This document shows positions 43,155 to 51,917 of a stretch of DNA of 64,000 nt, one piece after another (the stretch's first letter is position 1; each line of letters opens with the position of its first letter). The notes beneath the pieces are model-generated. The model was not told where the DNA came from. It saw nothing but the letters and a program-made list of their open reading frames with translations, and searched no databases. A program made the translations under genes and the position numbers. The stretch comes from Ureibacillus sinduriensis BLB-1 = JCM 15800 (GTDB taxonomy: Bacteria > Bacillota > Bacilli > Bacillales_A > Planococcaceae). Where the stretch lies: contig NZ_JPVO01000046.1 of the NCBI RefSeq assembly GCF_000772955.1, positions 1 through 64,000 on the forward strand, given 5' to 3'.

Positions 43155-44060
43155 ATGAATCGGAACAAAGGAATGCTTCTAGTTATTACAGGTGCCATGT
43201 TTTGGGGGATTGGCGGCACGGTGGCACAAAAACTTTTTCAACAATACGCCGTTGATGTTGATTGGCTAGTAACAACACGGTTGCTTATTGCGGGCGTTTT
43301 ACTGCTGGCGGTACAATTTTTAAGAAAGGACCGTGCGCAAATTATGGGCGTTTGGAAGAATAGAAAAGCTGCTATAAAGTTAATCATTTTCGGTTTACTC
43401 GGTATGCTTGCAGTCCAGTATACATACATGGCTTCGATAAAACACGGAAATGCGGCCGTTGCAACACTTCTGCAGTATTTGGCCCCTGTCATGATCATCA
43501 TTTATTCCATTCTCCGTAGGCAAAATACTTTAACACGAGGAGATGTATTGACAGTATCATTGGCATTGATTGGCTGCTTCTTCTTGCTTACCAATGGCTC
43601 CGTGTCGCAGTTTTCGGTGCCGGCAGCAGCCATTGTTTGGGGTGTTTTATCTGGTGTAGCCTTGGCTTTTTATACGTTGTACGCAATTCCCTTACTCAAA
43701 CAATTTGATTCGCTCGTCATTGTCGGTTGGGCGATGATTATCGGGGGCTTTGCATTAAGCTTCATTCATCCACCTTGGCAAATCAATCTAAACAGTTTTA
43801 CAAGTGAAGCTTATCTATACTTAGTGTTTGTAATTATTTTTGGTACAATGATCGCCTTTTGGTTTTACATTGAAAGTCTGCAAAGCCTTGCTCCGAAAGA
43901 ATCCAGTCTTTTGGGGAGCCTAGAGCCATTGGCAGCCGTCTTAACCACCGTTTTTTGGTTAAAAGAGCCTTTCGGGATATTCCAATGGATTGGTGCACTT
44001 TGTATCCTTCTGATGATCATCTTCTTAGCTATAAATAAAGAGAAAGACCCTTCCCTGTAA
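43155..44060 (+). CDS. EamA-family (DMT) transporter
   Basis: The 301-residue protein has ten hydrophobic helices in two EamA repeats (about 6-137 and 152-292). The second repeat has [20 protein letters not shown], a well-conserved family segment. It is an exporter or importer of a small metabolite, substrate unknown. Its promoter region is shared with the divergent AraC gene, and TATTATAATAC upstream is a good -10 with no clear -35, consistent with activation. AAAGGGTGA precedes the ATG. Confidence 0.9.
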   Translation: MNRNKGMLLVITGAMFWGIGGTVAQKLFQQYAVDVDWLVTTRLLIAGVLLLAVQFLRKDRAQIMGVWKNRKAAIKLIIFGLLGMLAVQYTYMASIKHGNAAVATLLQYLAPVMIIIYSILRRQNTLTRGDVLTVSLALIGCFFLLTNGSVSQFSVPAAAIVWGVLSGVALAFYTLYAIPLLKQFDSLVIVGWAMIIGGFALSFIHPPWQINLNSFTSEAYLYLVFVIIFGTMIAFWFYIESLQSLAPKESSLLGSLEPLAAVLTTVFWLKEPFGIFQWIGALCILLMIIFLAINKEKDPSL

Positions 44061-44103
44061 ACAGCTTCGAATTCGATGTAAAAGCCGCTGTTCTAGTAGA
44101 CAC

Positions 44104-44146
44104 AAAAAAAATGGCGATAATCTGCTTTCTTGGTTTACCGCCATTT
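44104..44146 (-). terminator. Terminator hairpin with a strong U-tract on the minus strand
   Basis: AAATGGCG and CGCCATTT form an 8-bp stem around a 22-nt loop. The U-run is long on the minus strand (TTTTTTTTGTG) and short on the plus strand, so it mainly stops transcripts coming leftward from the small-unit array and the acetyltransferase gene at 45111. It may also help to end the EamA transcript. Confidence 0.65.
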
Positions 44147-44323
44147 CCCCTGTTTGTACAGCGTTTAACGTAAAATGCGATATTTCATACTTTCAGTTTT
44201 TTCCTGGTGTTTTTATGGAAACAGAAGATGTGCTCAGTGATATTTTATTTAGAGTTCCCTTAAGTACACACTTTTATTTAAAAATTGTGTATATAAATTA
44301 GCTTTCGCCCCATACTATTAAAG

Positions 44324-44457
44324 ATTTCACTTTAAATCCAATGAATTGGGAGGGTTAACCCGATGAGTGCGATTGATCGTTTTCTCTAAAGGAATCTAAC
44401 TAATATCGTGGATCGTGTGTAATCAGCCCGGAATTTATTCCGGGTTTTTATTTTTTT
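44324..44457 (+). ncRNA. Small RNA / micropeptide unit 1
   Basis: Promoter: GTATA (44289-44293), 17 nt, CATACTA (44311-44317), which fits the forespore sigma-F/sigma-G consensus. The predicted RNA starts near 44324. The core TTGGGAGGGTTAACCCG has a ribosome-site-like GGGAGG, and ATTGGG/CCCGAT can pair around it. The ATG at 44363 opens an 8-codon ORF, MSAIDRFL, ending at TAA 44387-44389. CCCGGAATTTATTCCGGG (44427-44444) plus TTTTTATTTTTTT is the terminator. It may be a forespore sRNA of the CsfG kind; that identity is a guess that I could not test. Confidence 0.75.
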
Positions 44458-44494
44458 GCGTATAAAGTAAAGCAATCCGTCTATACTATTAAAG

Positions 44495-44629
44495 ATTTCA
44501 CTTCAACTCCAATGAATTGGGAGGGTTAACCCGATGAGTGCGAATGATCGTTTTCTCTAAGGAATCTAACTAATATCGTGGAATCGTGTGTAATCAGGCC
44601 CGGAATTTATTCCGGGTTTTATTTTTTTT
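44495..44629 (+). ncRNA. Small RNA / micropeptide unit 2
   Basis: Promoter: GTATA (44460-44464), 17 nt, TATACTA (44482-44488). The mini-ORF at 44534-44560 encodes MSANDRFL behind GGGAGG. Terminator stem CCCGGAA/TTCCGGG at 44599-44616 with a long T-run to 44629. The sequence from the -10 to the terminator is almost identical to unit 3. Confidence 0.75.
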
Positions 44630-44666
44630 GCGTATATAGTAAGGCAATCCGTCTATACTATTAAAG

Positions 44667-44796
44667 ATTCCACTTCAACTCCAATGAATTGGGAGGGTTA
44701 ACCCGATGAGTGCGAATGATCGTTTTCTCTAAGGAATCTAACTAATATCGTGGATCATGTGTAATCAGGCCCGGAATTTATTCCGGGTTTTTATTT
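44667..44796 (+). ncRNA. Small RNA / micropeptide unit 3
   Basis: Promoter: GTATA (44632-44636), 17 nt, TATACTA (44654-44660). The mini-ORF at 44706-44732 encodes MSANDRFL. Terminator stem at 44770-44787 followed by TTTTTATTTT. Confidence 0.75.
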
Positions 44797-44862
44797 TGGT
44801 GTTATTTAAACATTTTTTCATTAGTAAGTATGATAAACAATAATCGGTCTATACTATTAGAG

Positions 44863-45060
44863 ATAACACTTCAAATCCAATGACTTGGGAGGGTTAACCC
44901 GATGAGTGCGAATGATCGTTTTCTCTGAAGGACCATCTAACTGAAGCTTGTGCAAAATCTTGAGATTTTCTTAAGGTGAATTGCGAAAGCGAGGCAGCGT
45001 GTCATGGATAACAAAATGTAGTGTAATCAGACCCGGATTTATATCCGGGTTTTTATTTTT
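44863..45060 (+). ncRNA. Small RNA / micropeptide unit 4, diverged and longer
   Basis: Promoter: GTATG (44828-44832), 17 nt, TATACTA (44850-44856). The mini-ORF at 44902-44928 encodes MSANDRFL but ends in TGA rather than TAA. About 60 extra bases follow, including the small hairpin AAAATCTTGAGATTTT (44954-44969). Terminator ACCCGGATTTATATCCGGGT with TTTTATTTTT ends at 45060. Promoter spacing and the core are kept although flanks have drifted, suggesting selection on them. Confidence 0.72.
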
Positions 45061-45110
45061 CCTGCATGTGTCTCCCTCAAAAATTCGTTAATGCCTAGCT
45101 TTATCCCCTT

Positions 45111-45572
45111 CTAACTCGGGAAATACTCCATCGGCTCCTTGGAAAATACATAGCCATTTTTCTGGTAATAGGAAATGGCTTCAATATTTGGCCATACGAT
45201 GACAAACTCGTATTCATTTTCTTTAATCCAATTATTAATGAAGTTAAGCAGTTTACTTCCAACACCCATATTCCGATATTCCGGCACGGTATACACATTT
45301 GTCATATAGACAAATGGATGTGTCACTCTACCGGGACGGGGCACTTTCTGTATTAATTCTATGTATATATGGGAAACAATCTTTCCAGCCTCTTCTACTA
45401 CCCAAACGAACCATTGACCACTAGTAACAGCCTTTTTAAAAAATGAACGAAATTCTATTTCATACTCGGAGTAGGAATAATTCATCTTCCTTTCGTTGTG
45501 CTCAAGTGTAAAATCCCAACGCATTTTGATTAATTGATCGATGTCTTTTGAATCAGCCAGCCTTATAATCAT
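45111..45572 (-). CDS. GNAT-family N-acetyltransferase
   Basis: The 153-residue acetyltransferase has the acetyl-CoA loop EYRNMGVGSKLLNFI (about 98-112) and the late YYQKNGYVFSKEPMEYF. It begins MIIRLADSKDIDQLIKMRW. Substrate unknown. AAGGAGAGATTAG precedes the ATG. No terminator with a U-tract follows on its strand until 44104, so its transcript may run antisense through the small-unit array. Confidence 0.9.
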   Translation of the reverse strand: MIIRLADSKDIDQLIKMRWDFTLEHNERKMNYSYSEYEIEFRSFFKKAVTSGQWFVWVVEEAGKIVSHIYIELIQKVPRPGRVTHPFVYMTNVYTVPEYRNMGVGSKLLNFINNWIKENEYEFVIVWPNIEAISYYQKNGYVFSKEPMEYFPS

Positions 45573-45732
45573 CTAATCTCTCCTTGTCCTAGAATAAAAA
45601 TGAGCTCTTTTATATAATATGTTCCACAAAAGGTAAGCAAATCCTTGTGGAAATACATTTTTTCATTTCAAAGATCTTATAAATTAGCCGATAGTATTAT
45701 TAAGAAAAATTATAGGCAGAGGAGTTCTTCAT

Positions 45733-47445
45733 TTGAAATTTCTTAGAAATTTAAGCATTTCCAAAAAATTATTAATCATTATCATTGTAAGTGCGCTAGC
45801 GCTGGGCTCAGTTGGAACATTGGGAGTAAGCTATATTAATGAGATGGCCAAGGGTTCGAATGATATGTTCAAAGACAACTTGATCCCTTTAAACAAAATC
45901 ATGCAAATCAGGGTAAATGCCAGAGCCAGTGATGCATATACACTGGAACTCCTTGTAACAGAGGATGCCGGAAGGAACAAAGAACTGATCGATGAAATTT
46001 CATCCGCTTGGGAAGAGATTGATTTACTAATCTCTGAAATTGAAACGATGCAATTAACAAAAAATCAACAAGACTTTGTACAACAATATAAGCAACGTGC
46101 ACAAGAACTTGCCGATAAACGAAATAAAGTTCTGCAGCTTGCTGAAGTAAATAACAATGATGAGGCATATTCTCTATACTTGGGTGAAGTTGAAGAAAGT
46201 CGGGCTGCTCTAAATGATACATTAAAAGAAATGCAGCAATCTACTATCACCAATGCAGAATCGATAAATGGAGCCAATAACAAAAACAAGCAAGAAATAA
46301 TTGTTTTTGTTACAGGTATAATTGTTATTGCCCTCATTATTTTGGTGGCACTAAGTACAATCATTAGCCGTATGATTGTCCGTCCGATCAACGAGATAAA
46401 GGGACTGGTAAAAGAAGCCGAAAACGGCGACTTTACAGTCAAGGGGAACTATGAATCCAAGGATGAGATTGGTCAACTTACTGCTTCAATCAATAATATG
46501 ACGAACTCACTCCAAACTGTATTCAGTACAGTCCAAGACTCTACACAGCAAGTAGCTTCAGCCTCTGAACAACTAAGTGCCAGTGCGGAGCAGAACAGTA
46601 ACGCCAGTGAGCATATTACCATGACTGTTCAAGAGCTTGCTTTGGGGTCTGATAAGCAGTTGGAGGCAGTCGAGCAAAGTTCGAGAGTGATTGGCGACAT
46701 AACAAATCATACTGAAACAATTTCTGGCCATACCGAGAAGATCACGAAAGACGTACTTCATACATCAACTCTTTCTATAGAAGGCAATAAGGCAATCCAG
46801 AAAGTAAATGAACAAATGAATTCCATATTCGAGAATGTGAATAGCCTTTCAATGGCAGTAAAAAGCCTCGACTCTAGATCAAATGAAATCGGCCAAATTA
46901 CGAATGTAATTACAGGAATTTCGGCACAAACCAATTTATTGGCATTAAATGCCGCTATTGAAGCTGCAAGAGCCGGCGAACATGGGAAAGGGTTTGCGGT
47001 TGTTGCTGATGAGGTACGAAAACTGGCGGAAGAATCCACGAATTCTACCGAACAAATTGCAAACCTTATTCAGTTGATTCAACATGATACTAGTTTAACA
47101 TTAGAAACAATGGAAAAAGCGGCTAAAGAGGTTCAATCCGGTCTTAATGTTGTTAGTATCGCGGGAAGTTCCTTCGAGAAAATTGAACAAGCCGTTAATG
47201 GCATCGTTTCACAAATAGAAGATATTTCACAATTACTTAAAAATCTATCGAGTGGAACGGTTTTGGTGAACGACTCCATTAAAAATGTAAGCAATGTCGC
47301 ACAAAATTCGTCCATGATTACTCAGAATATCTCGGCAGCTACAGAGGAACAACTTGCATCAATGCAAGAAATCACATCCTCCTCACTTGCCCTTGCCAAA
47401 TTGGCAGATAATCTACAGGTACTGATAAAGCAATTCAAAATTTAA
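45733..47445 (+). CDS. Methyl-accepting chemotaxis protein with four-helix-bundle sensor
   Basis: The 570-residue chemoreceptor has TM1 (about 11-31), a 4HB_MCP_1 sensor (about 35-190, helical, [20 protein letters not shown]), TM2 (about 192-213), HAMP (about 214-268) and the signalling domain. The tip reads [20 protein letters not shown]. The TTG start at 45733 follows AGAGGAGTTC. It is monocistronic, with a strong terminator. Confidence 0.94.
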   Translation: MKFLRNLSISKKLLIIIIVSALALGSVGTLGVSYINEMAKGSNDMFKDNLIPLNKIMQIRVNARASDAYTLELLVTEDAGRNKELIDEISSAWEEIDLLISEIETMQLTKNQQDFVQQYKQRAQELADKRNKVLQLAEVNNNDEAYSLYLGEVEESRAALNDTLKEMQQSTITNAESINGANNKNKQEIIVFVTGIIVIALIILVALSTIISRMIVRPINEIKGLVKEAENGDFTVKGNYESKDEIGQLTASINNMTNSLQTVFSTVQDSTQQVASASEQLSASAEQNSNASEHITMTVQELALGSDKQLEAVEQSSRVIGDITNHTETISGHTEKITKDVLHTSTLSIEGNKAIQKVNEQMNSIFENVNSLSMAVKSLDSRSNEIGQITNVITGISAQTNLLALNAAIEAARAGEHGKGFAVVADEVRKLAEESTNSTEQIANLIQLIQHDTSLTLETMEKAAKEVQSGLNVVSIAGSSFEKIEQAVNGIVSQIEDISQLLKNLSSGTVLVNDSIKNVSNVAQNSSMITQNISAATEEQLASMQEITSSSLALAKLADNLQVLIKQFKI

Positions 47446-47502
47446 TGTCTTGGTAGATTAAAATCTTATAGTGAAAAATCTCCGAGTCAATATTTAGCTA
47501 TG

Positions 47503-47549
47503 GGTAACCCTGATTGAATGAAGTTTCAATTAGGGTTACCTTTATTTTC
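47503..47549 (+). terminator. Terminator of the 4HB chemoreceptor
   Basis: GGTAACCCT and AGGGTTACC, extended by ATTGAA/TTCAAT, form a long stem, followed by TTTATTTTC. The remaining 220 bases to 47774 hold only a promoter-like region. Confidence 0.9.
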
Positions 47550-47714
47550 ATCCTATATCTACTTCTTGTTGCACCTCTTTAGTACCCCATTCTCACAGAT
47601 GCACGATAAAATCCTTGCTTCCCTTTAAATAAACTCATTTCTCTTCTTAACTATATTCACCACAGACCCTATTTAAATGCTATTAAATTGCTGAAATATT
47701 AGTTTAATCATAAT

Positions 47715-47742
47715 ATACAAATAAGAAATCCTATCATATATA
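47715..47742 (+). promoter_or_regulatory. Possible sigma-E-like sporulation promoter
   Basis: ATA (47715-47717), 17 nt, then CATATATA (47735-47742) is close to the mother-cell sigma-E pattern ATA-N16-18-CATACAHT. AT-richness makes chance matches easy. Confidence 0.3.
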
Positions 47743-47774
47743 TATTAGTAAATCCGACGATAGGAGGTAAAGTC

Positions 47775-48242
47775 ATGCAATTGGGATTATGCGGTTCGTC
47801 CGATAACTCTAATAACCGTCAATCTAATATATTTTTTGTTCAAACAGAAACCCCTTTGGCCATTCCTTTTGGCGAAGGAACCGAAACGACCGTGCTAACC
47901 GTGCCCGTCCAAGTCACTTCAAACTTGCAGCCCGTTTTAATTAATGGTCTTGTTCAAATCCAAGGATTGATTCCCCAAGCTACGCCTTCTTATCAATACG
48001 GCGTCACAATGAGAATCCGGCACAACGGAAGTCTCTTGTTTACACAAGCGTTGCAACTAGGCGGCAACCCTCCGGCAAACATAGCTCATTCAAATATTAA
48101 TAGCATTCCCATCTCACTTGTCCACAACAACACATCACTGGCAACGAATACGTACACTGTTACACTGACGTATTCCCTCCGGTCGGTTACGGGAATCACA
48201 ATCACTGCACAATCACGATCGTTGAATGTTTTGACGATTTAA
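47775..48242 (+). CDS. Beta-rich protein of unknown function beside spore-surface genes
   Basis: The 155-residue protein has no signal peptide or membrane helix. It is rich in Thr, Asn, Ser, Val and Ile in alternating strand-like runs (ETTVLTVPVQVTSNLQPVLI, YQYGVTMRIRHNGSLL, TYTVTLTYSLRS), as in jelly-roll spore or phage surface proteins. One Cys is near the start (LGLCGS). GATAGGAGGT precedes the ATG. It is convergent with a DUF3992-like gene, so a role in the outer spore layers is plausible but unproven. Confidence 0.65.
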   Translation: MQLGLCGSSDNSNNRQSNIFFVQTETPLAIPFGEGTETTVLTVPVQVTSNLQPVLINGLVQIQGLIPQATPSYQYGVTMRIRHNGSLLFTQALQLGGNPPANIAHSNINSIPISLVHNNTSLATNTYTVTLTYSLRSVTGITITAQSRSLNVLTI

Positions 48243-48261
48243 CATTATTTGAAAGAATATG

Positions 48262-48288
48262 AAAAAGAGGATGAATAGGCATCCTCTT
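48262..48288. terminator. Bidirectional terminator between spore-surface genes
   Basis: AAGAGGATG pairs with CATCCTCTT around a 6-nt loop. The T-run is better on the minus strand (CTTTTTCATATTC). Confidence 0.8.
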
Positions 48289-48315
48289 AAAATATAAAAT
48301 ATGCGATGAATGAGT

Positions 48316-48660
48316 TTAAAACTTATAGTTCAAAGAAAAAGATACTTTGACATTTGCTGTTCCAGCACCCGTTCCTGTTAAAGCAATCGAGTTAATGTCA
48401 TTCATCGTGATGGATCTTGCCTCACCCGGCGCTACGACAAAGCCGTCAACTGCCGTCCCATTAACTGTAAGCGCCGCAGTAGGTGAAGCGCCGACAACCC
48501 CGTTATTTTCCACCATTATTGTTCCATTAATTATATACGTTGTTGCATCACTCCATATTGGTAACGGTGTTGCCCCTGTATCATCCAAGAGTACAGTAAA
48601 ACATATGGCATCATTAACCCCCACCAATTGTTCCCCATTACAGCCTCCCAATTGAGCCAA
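48316..48660 (-). CDS. DUF3992 protein, endospore-appendage (Ena) subunit-like
   Basis: The 114-residue product has an N-terminal connector with a Cys (LGGCNGEQL) and a second Cys (DAICFTVLL), then a beta-sandwich. The C-terminal half reads VVAPGEARSITMNDINSIAL, then GTANVKVSFSLNYKF, matching the DUF3992 pattern of the Ena1/Ena3 spore-fibre subunits of the B. cereus group. Those fibres are held together by N-terminal connectors, partly through Cys. The TTG at 48660 follows GGAGG by 9 bases; a GTG three codons upstream is too close to it. It lies downstream of a CotZ-like gene on the same strand. Confidence 0.7.
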   Translation of the reverse strand: MAQLGGCNGEQLVGVNDAICFTVLLDDTGATPLPIWSDATTYIINGTIMVENNGVVGASPTAALTVNGTAVDGFVVAPGEARSITMNDINSIALTGTGAGTANVKVSFSLNYKF

Positions 48661-48735
48661 TTTTTTCACACCTCCAAGTTACTGGTTATATGTCTATTCA
48701 TATGTTCTTCAAACAACTTGGACTGTGTGATTTGT

Positions 48736-49431
48736 TTAGTTAAAGTATATTTTTCTTTCTTCTTTCCGATTCACTTGTATTTCTATTATGCCTTTCACTA
48801 GTTTTGCAGAAGGGCAAATCTCAATTGAAAGTAAATCTTTAACAGTGACAGCTCGCCCATTCCCCTTTGGAGCATTCAATGTAACCAGTTTATCTTTTGT
48901 ACACAAATTCAGTTTCACTTGCGAATCTATACCGTTTTGGTAGTGGAGCATTATAGTCGCCACATTATTTATTTGATTTCCACCCGTGTGCTGCCATATC
49001 ACTTTAGGGAAATCTGTTTCACCAGCCATGAATGGCAAACGAACATGTTCTTCCATCATGTCACAGATTGTTAAACAGTCGGAAATGGAAATGGGCACTT
49101 TTGAAAAACCACTGAACTTGGACAACTCGACACTTACAAAACTATTGGTTCGAAGTAGTGTTTGGATACAATTTGATGGATCGACATCCCCCTCTTGAAA
49201 AGGGAACGGAGCCAATATATTGAGGACAGCTGAATGTTGGCATGGGTCTACCGATTCCACAGTAAAGAACGGAGATTTGAACGAAAAACCGTCGATTTGC
49301 CCAATCGCAAAAAATGGATGACCTTTGGAATTAAGCAAATGGAATGGCAGCTCCGTGTATTGGGAAAATTCAGTGAAGTTTATGCAATTTCTTTCAAATT
49401 GTTTTACTCTTTTCTTGATCCCTTTACTCAT
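48736..49431 (-). CDS. CotY/CotZ-like spore coat protein with a DUF3992-like C-terminus
   Basis: The 231-residue protein appears to be two domains. Residues 25-115 match the CotY/CotZ coat and exosporium core: PFHLLNSKGHPFFAIGQIDG, FFTVESVDPCQHSAVLNILA and LLRTNSFVSVELSKFSGF. Residues about 145-222 end LNAPKGNGRAVTVKDLLSIE then VKGIIEIQVNRK, closely paralleling the end of the DUF3992 protein encoded 75 bases downstream. CotZ proteins form crystalline spore layers, so this could anchor a DUF3992 fibre to the coat or exosporium. It is less Cys-rich than typical CotZ. No strong ribosome site is seen. Confidence 0.65.
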   Translation of the reverse strand: MSKGIKKRVKQFERNCINFTEFSQYTELPFHLLNSKGHPFFAIGQIDGFSFKSPFFTVESVDPCQHSAVLNILAPFPFQEGDVDPSNCIQTLLRTNSFVSVELSKFSGFSKVPISISDCLTICDMMEEHVRLPFMAGETDFPKVIWQHTGGNQINNVATIMLHYQNGIDSQVKLNLCTKDKLVTLNAPKGNGRAVTVKDLLSIEICPSAKLVKGIIEIQVNRKEERKIYFN

Positions 49432-49587
49432 TATTGAATCAATCCAGTTCTATTCTAGGGACTACTTTATATACTTTATTCCATTCGATGAAATTCGGTA
49501 CCCATAATTAAAATTTATAATAAAATAACCACGTATATTGGAGCGATGGATATTTTCTAACTGACACCTTTTAAAACCTTAAAATAT

Positions 49588-49630
49588 AAGAAACCCATCT
49601 CTTTTGAACAACGTTGTTCCAAGTGATGGG
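49588..49630 (-). terminator. Terminator of the sigma/anti-sigma operon
   Basis: CCCATC/GATGGG encloses the perfect 14-bp palindrome GAACAACGTTGTTC. The minus strand continues TTTCTTATATTTT. The rest of 49432-49708 holds no gene. Confidence 0.75.
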
Positions 49631-49708
49631 CTTCGTTTGTATATCTCGGCTTGATAAGAAATTAAATATTTATTTTTTGTTGGTGAATCTCACATTCATC
49701 GCTTCATG

Positions 49709-51349
49709 CTATTTACCTGGCTTAAGCTGGATATGCAGCTCATCATCACGATTATTGGTAGTATAATTCGAGATGTAAATATCGAGTTCTTTTTTGTCGA
49801 AATTCTCATATACGTCCATATTTTTATTGTTTCCATCACCCATTACTCCAATTAACATAGGTTTTCCATAGTTCTTATCTTTGCCTTGCAGATAATAGGT
49901 TTGGTTGACTCCACCGAATGTCTGATCAGTGCTTACGGATTCCACATAGAGATTATTGTCCTTCAAATAATAAGTCCATGTGACTGGATACCCTGCTATG
50001 TGTGTAGTTATGCTTTGCTGTTCAGTTGATATGTCCGTTAAACGGATTGGGTTTTCATCGCCTACGAATTCATCGACACGGTGTTTTGCTATAAGGCTCA
50101 CGGATTGATTTGCCAGAGAAGAATAGTCCAGACCGGCCATTTCAAATCGCAACTCCTTCTTGTCTAGATGCTCGGTATTCCATATACTTCCTTCCAACAG
50201 AGTCCCACCTACATCGAGTTGGTAGTCCATGTAAGGAACACGATATCCCTCATGAGTAACAGTCAGGCGAATCTGGGTTGGCGTAACGATCATTTCATGG
50301 ATTTCTGCTCCAGCAGCCATTTCATTCAGAGGCATGTTTAACACTTCTGTAAACGATCCATTTTTCAACTTATCTTTGGATAGAGCTAAATCCAAACTCC
50401 AAGTCCCCTCTATACTTTCCATTATCCGATCATAAGTAAGATGGAATTTTGTGCCTCCAGCACGTAAACTGTCAGATTCGAATATTTGTTGGCTCAAGTA
50501 TTCTCCGGATGGTCCTGAAGTACCGAACACCGCAGTCTCAGCTTCTTGAATAGGCTTATCTAGATGATTGCTTGCTTGGATGCGCACCCAACTTTTACTC
50601 TTCATTTCGGGATTCGTAAAGGTAATGGACGATTGAAGTAATACACGATCTTCGGCTTGTTCAAAAGATCGCAAGGTCACGCTGTCAATCCCATCTTTTT
50701 GGATAGGGAATTCTTGCGTTCCAGAGTTGTTAGGATCATAATTGATGGACTGTTTTCCCTCATCAATAAACTGAATATCCTCTATCGAAAACTCGACATT
50801 GGCCGTATTTCCGGCCACAGTCCAATCGGTCTCGAAGTAACCTTGGAATAGACCTAGCTCCTCATTCCAATGGTGTACATAATGCCCCTCAATGGAGTTG
50901 CCATTTTTATCTTTCAATCCGATTTGGTCAAAGCTTATATTCTTTCCATCCCATGATGGATCAGGCTTCAAACTGTAGAGCAGGAAGGTTCTATTATCGT
51001 CCATAAATGCCGTATGTACGTTTAATGTAATGCCTTCCTTTGTAACGGATTGATCAATGGTTTGGCCGAGTCCTTGTTCTAATGCGGATTGAACACCCTC
51101 TTTATAGGTTAGGATGCTAGACCAATCATAAGTCAAGGCTGCATAGACAGGGGTAGCCATCAAAGCGACTGATAGACCTGCTACCATAACAAATCGCTTC
51201 CCTTTTCGATAGCGGCGCGCCAACGGTTCCTTGCCGGAGACCTTCAGCTCGTCCTGCTGGATACTGCTCCACATCTGATCAAAATCTGGATAAGATACAT
51301 TACTAGGGTTTTTCAACTTGTCTTTAACTTTTTTCTCAATGCGTTCCAT
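49709..51349 (-). CDS. DUF4179-type membrane anti-sigma factor
   Basis: The 546-residue protein has a cytosolic N-terminus of about 50 residues (the presumed sigma-binding part), one membrane helix (about 52-71, FVMVAGLSVALMATPVYAAL) and a large extracytoplasmic beta-rich domain. The first part of that domain (about 72-180) fits DUF4179. Proteins of this design hold an ECF sigma factor at the membrane until a signal arrives. Its ATG overlaps the sigma gene by 14 bases. AAGGGGGAAA precedes the ATG. Confidence 0.82.
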   Translation of the reverse strand: MERIEKKVKDKLKNPSNVSYPDFDQMWSSIQQDELKVSGKEPLARRYRKGKRFVMVAGLSVALMATPVYAALTYDWSSILTYKEGVQSALEQGLGQTIDQSVTKEGITLNVHTAFMDDNRTFLLYSLKPDPSWDGKNISFDQIGLKDKNGNSIEGHYVHHWNEELGLFQGYFETDWTVAGNTANVEFSIEDIQFIDEGKQSINYDPNNSGTQEFPIQKDGIDSVTLRSFEQAEDRVLLQSSITFTNPEMKSKSWVRIQASNHLDKPIQEAETAVFGTSGPSGEYLSQQIFESDSLRAGGTKFHLTYDRIMESIEGTWSLDLALSKDKLKNGSFTEVLNMPLNEMAAGAEIHEMIVTPTQIRLTVTHEGYRVPYMDYQLDVGGTLLEGSIWNTEHLDKKELRFEMAGLDYSSLANQSVSLIAKHRVDEFVGDENPIRLTDISTEQQSITTHIAGYPVTWTYYLKDNNLYVESVSTDQTFGGVNQTYYLQGKDKNYGKPMLIGVMGDGNNKNMDVYENFDKKELDIYISNYTTNNRDDELHIQLKPGK

Positions 51350-51869
51350 ATTGATTTTCCCCCTTCAACCAAAAGTTTTGAGTGTGTTCAAGTTTTTTTC
51401 GTATAATTTTCAAAGCTTTATTATTTCTTGACTTTACGGTGCCCACTGGAATCTTTAGTGTTTCAGCAATTTCATTAATAGATAGTTCTCCTATATAGCG
51501 CAGCGTAATAACTGCCATCAATTTTTCCGGGAGCTGTCTTAAAAGCTCTTCCCATTCCTCCGAAAGTACTTTTTCTAATACGATGGTATCAACCGATTTC
51601 ACCGATACCGTAGATTGTTCATGAAACCATTGGACCTGGTTCTTCTTTTCTCGCTGTGTTTTATTTCTCCTAAGCAGGTTTAAGCAGTGATTCATCGTGA
51701 TGCGCATGATCCAGGCACGTATATGCTCAACGTTCTTCCAATCCTGGCGAAAAACGGTGACAAATACATCATGACAGAGATCTTCCGCATCTTGTGCGTT
51801 GCGAAGCATGTAATAACATGTACGATATACATCCTTATTAAAGGATTCGAATAACTCTTTTTCTGTCAA
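51336..51869 (-). CDS. ECF-family RNA polymerase sigma factor
   Basis: The 177-residue sigma-70 family protein has region 2 (about 10-75, LCHDVFVTVFRQDW and HIRAWIMRITMNHCLNLLRR) and region 4 (about 110-165, LPEKLMAVITLRYIGELSIN and EIAETLKIPVGTVKSR). The TTG at 51869 after GAGGAGGAG is the best start; the frame runs 13 codons further up without support. It is coupled to the DUF4179 anti-sigma gene. TGAACCTTTTCC upstream looks like an ECF -35 element, which would mean autoregulation. Confidence 0.92.
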   Translation of the reverse strand: MTEKELFESFNKDVYRTCYYMLRNAQDAEDLCHDVFVTVFRQDWKNVEHIRAWIMRITMNHCLNLLRRNKTQREKKNQVQWFHEQSTVSVKSVDTIVLEKVLSEEWEELLRQLPEKLMAVITLRYIGELSINEIAETLKIPVGTVKSRNNKALKIIRKKLEHTQNFWLKGENQYGTH

Positions 51870-51917
51870 TCCAACTCCTCCTCTCTTTTCTTTATACTTT
51901 ATAAACAAATGACTTTT

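Larger units (their letters stand above)
44289..45060 (+). repeat. Four tandem short transcription units
   Basis: Four direct copies start at 44289, 44460, 44632 and 44828. The first three are about 165-170 bp each and over 90 percent alike by eye; the fourth is about 233 bp with an extra segment. Every copy has the same order of promoter, conserved core, 8-codon ORF and hairpin terminator. Only bases 44061-44103 and 44147-44288 of the surrounding gap are featureless. Confidence 0.93.

Noticed and set aside
44363-44928. The MSANDRFL ORFs as leader peptides for attenuation of a downstream gene
   Set aside because: Each unit ends in its own terminator and no plus-strand gene follows the array; the next gene is convergent.
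49564-49582. Fourth copy of the CCTTAAA tandem operator
   Set aside because: Two CCTT cores occur, but their spacing is 10 rather than 11 bp, no AATAAT follows at 5 nt, and the site is not in front of a gene start at the expected distance.
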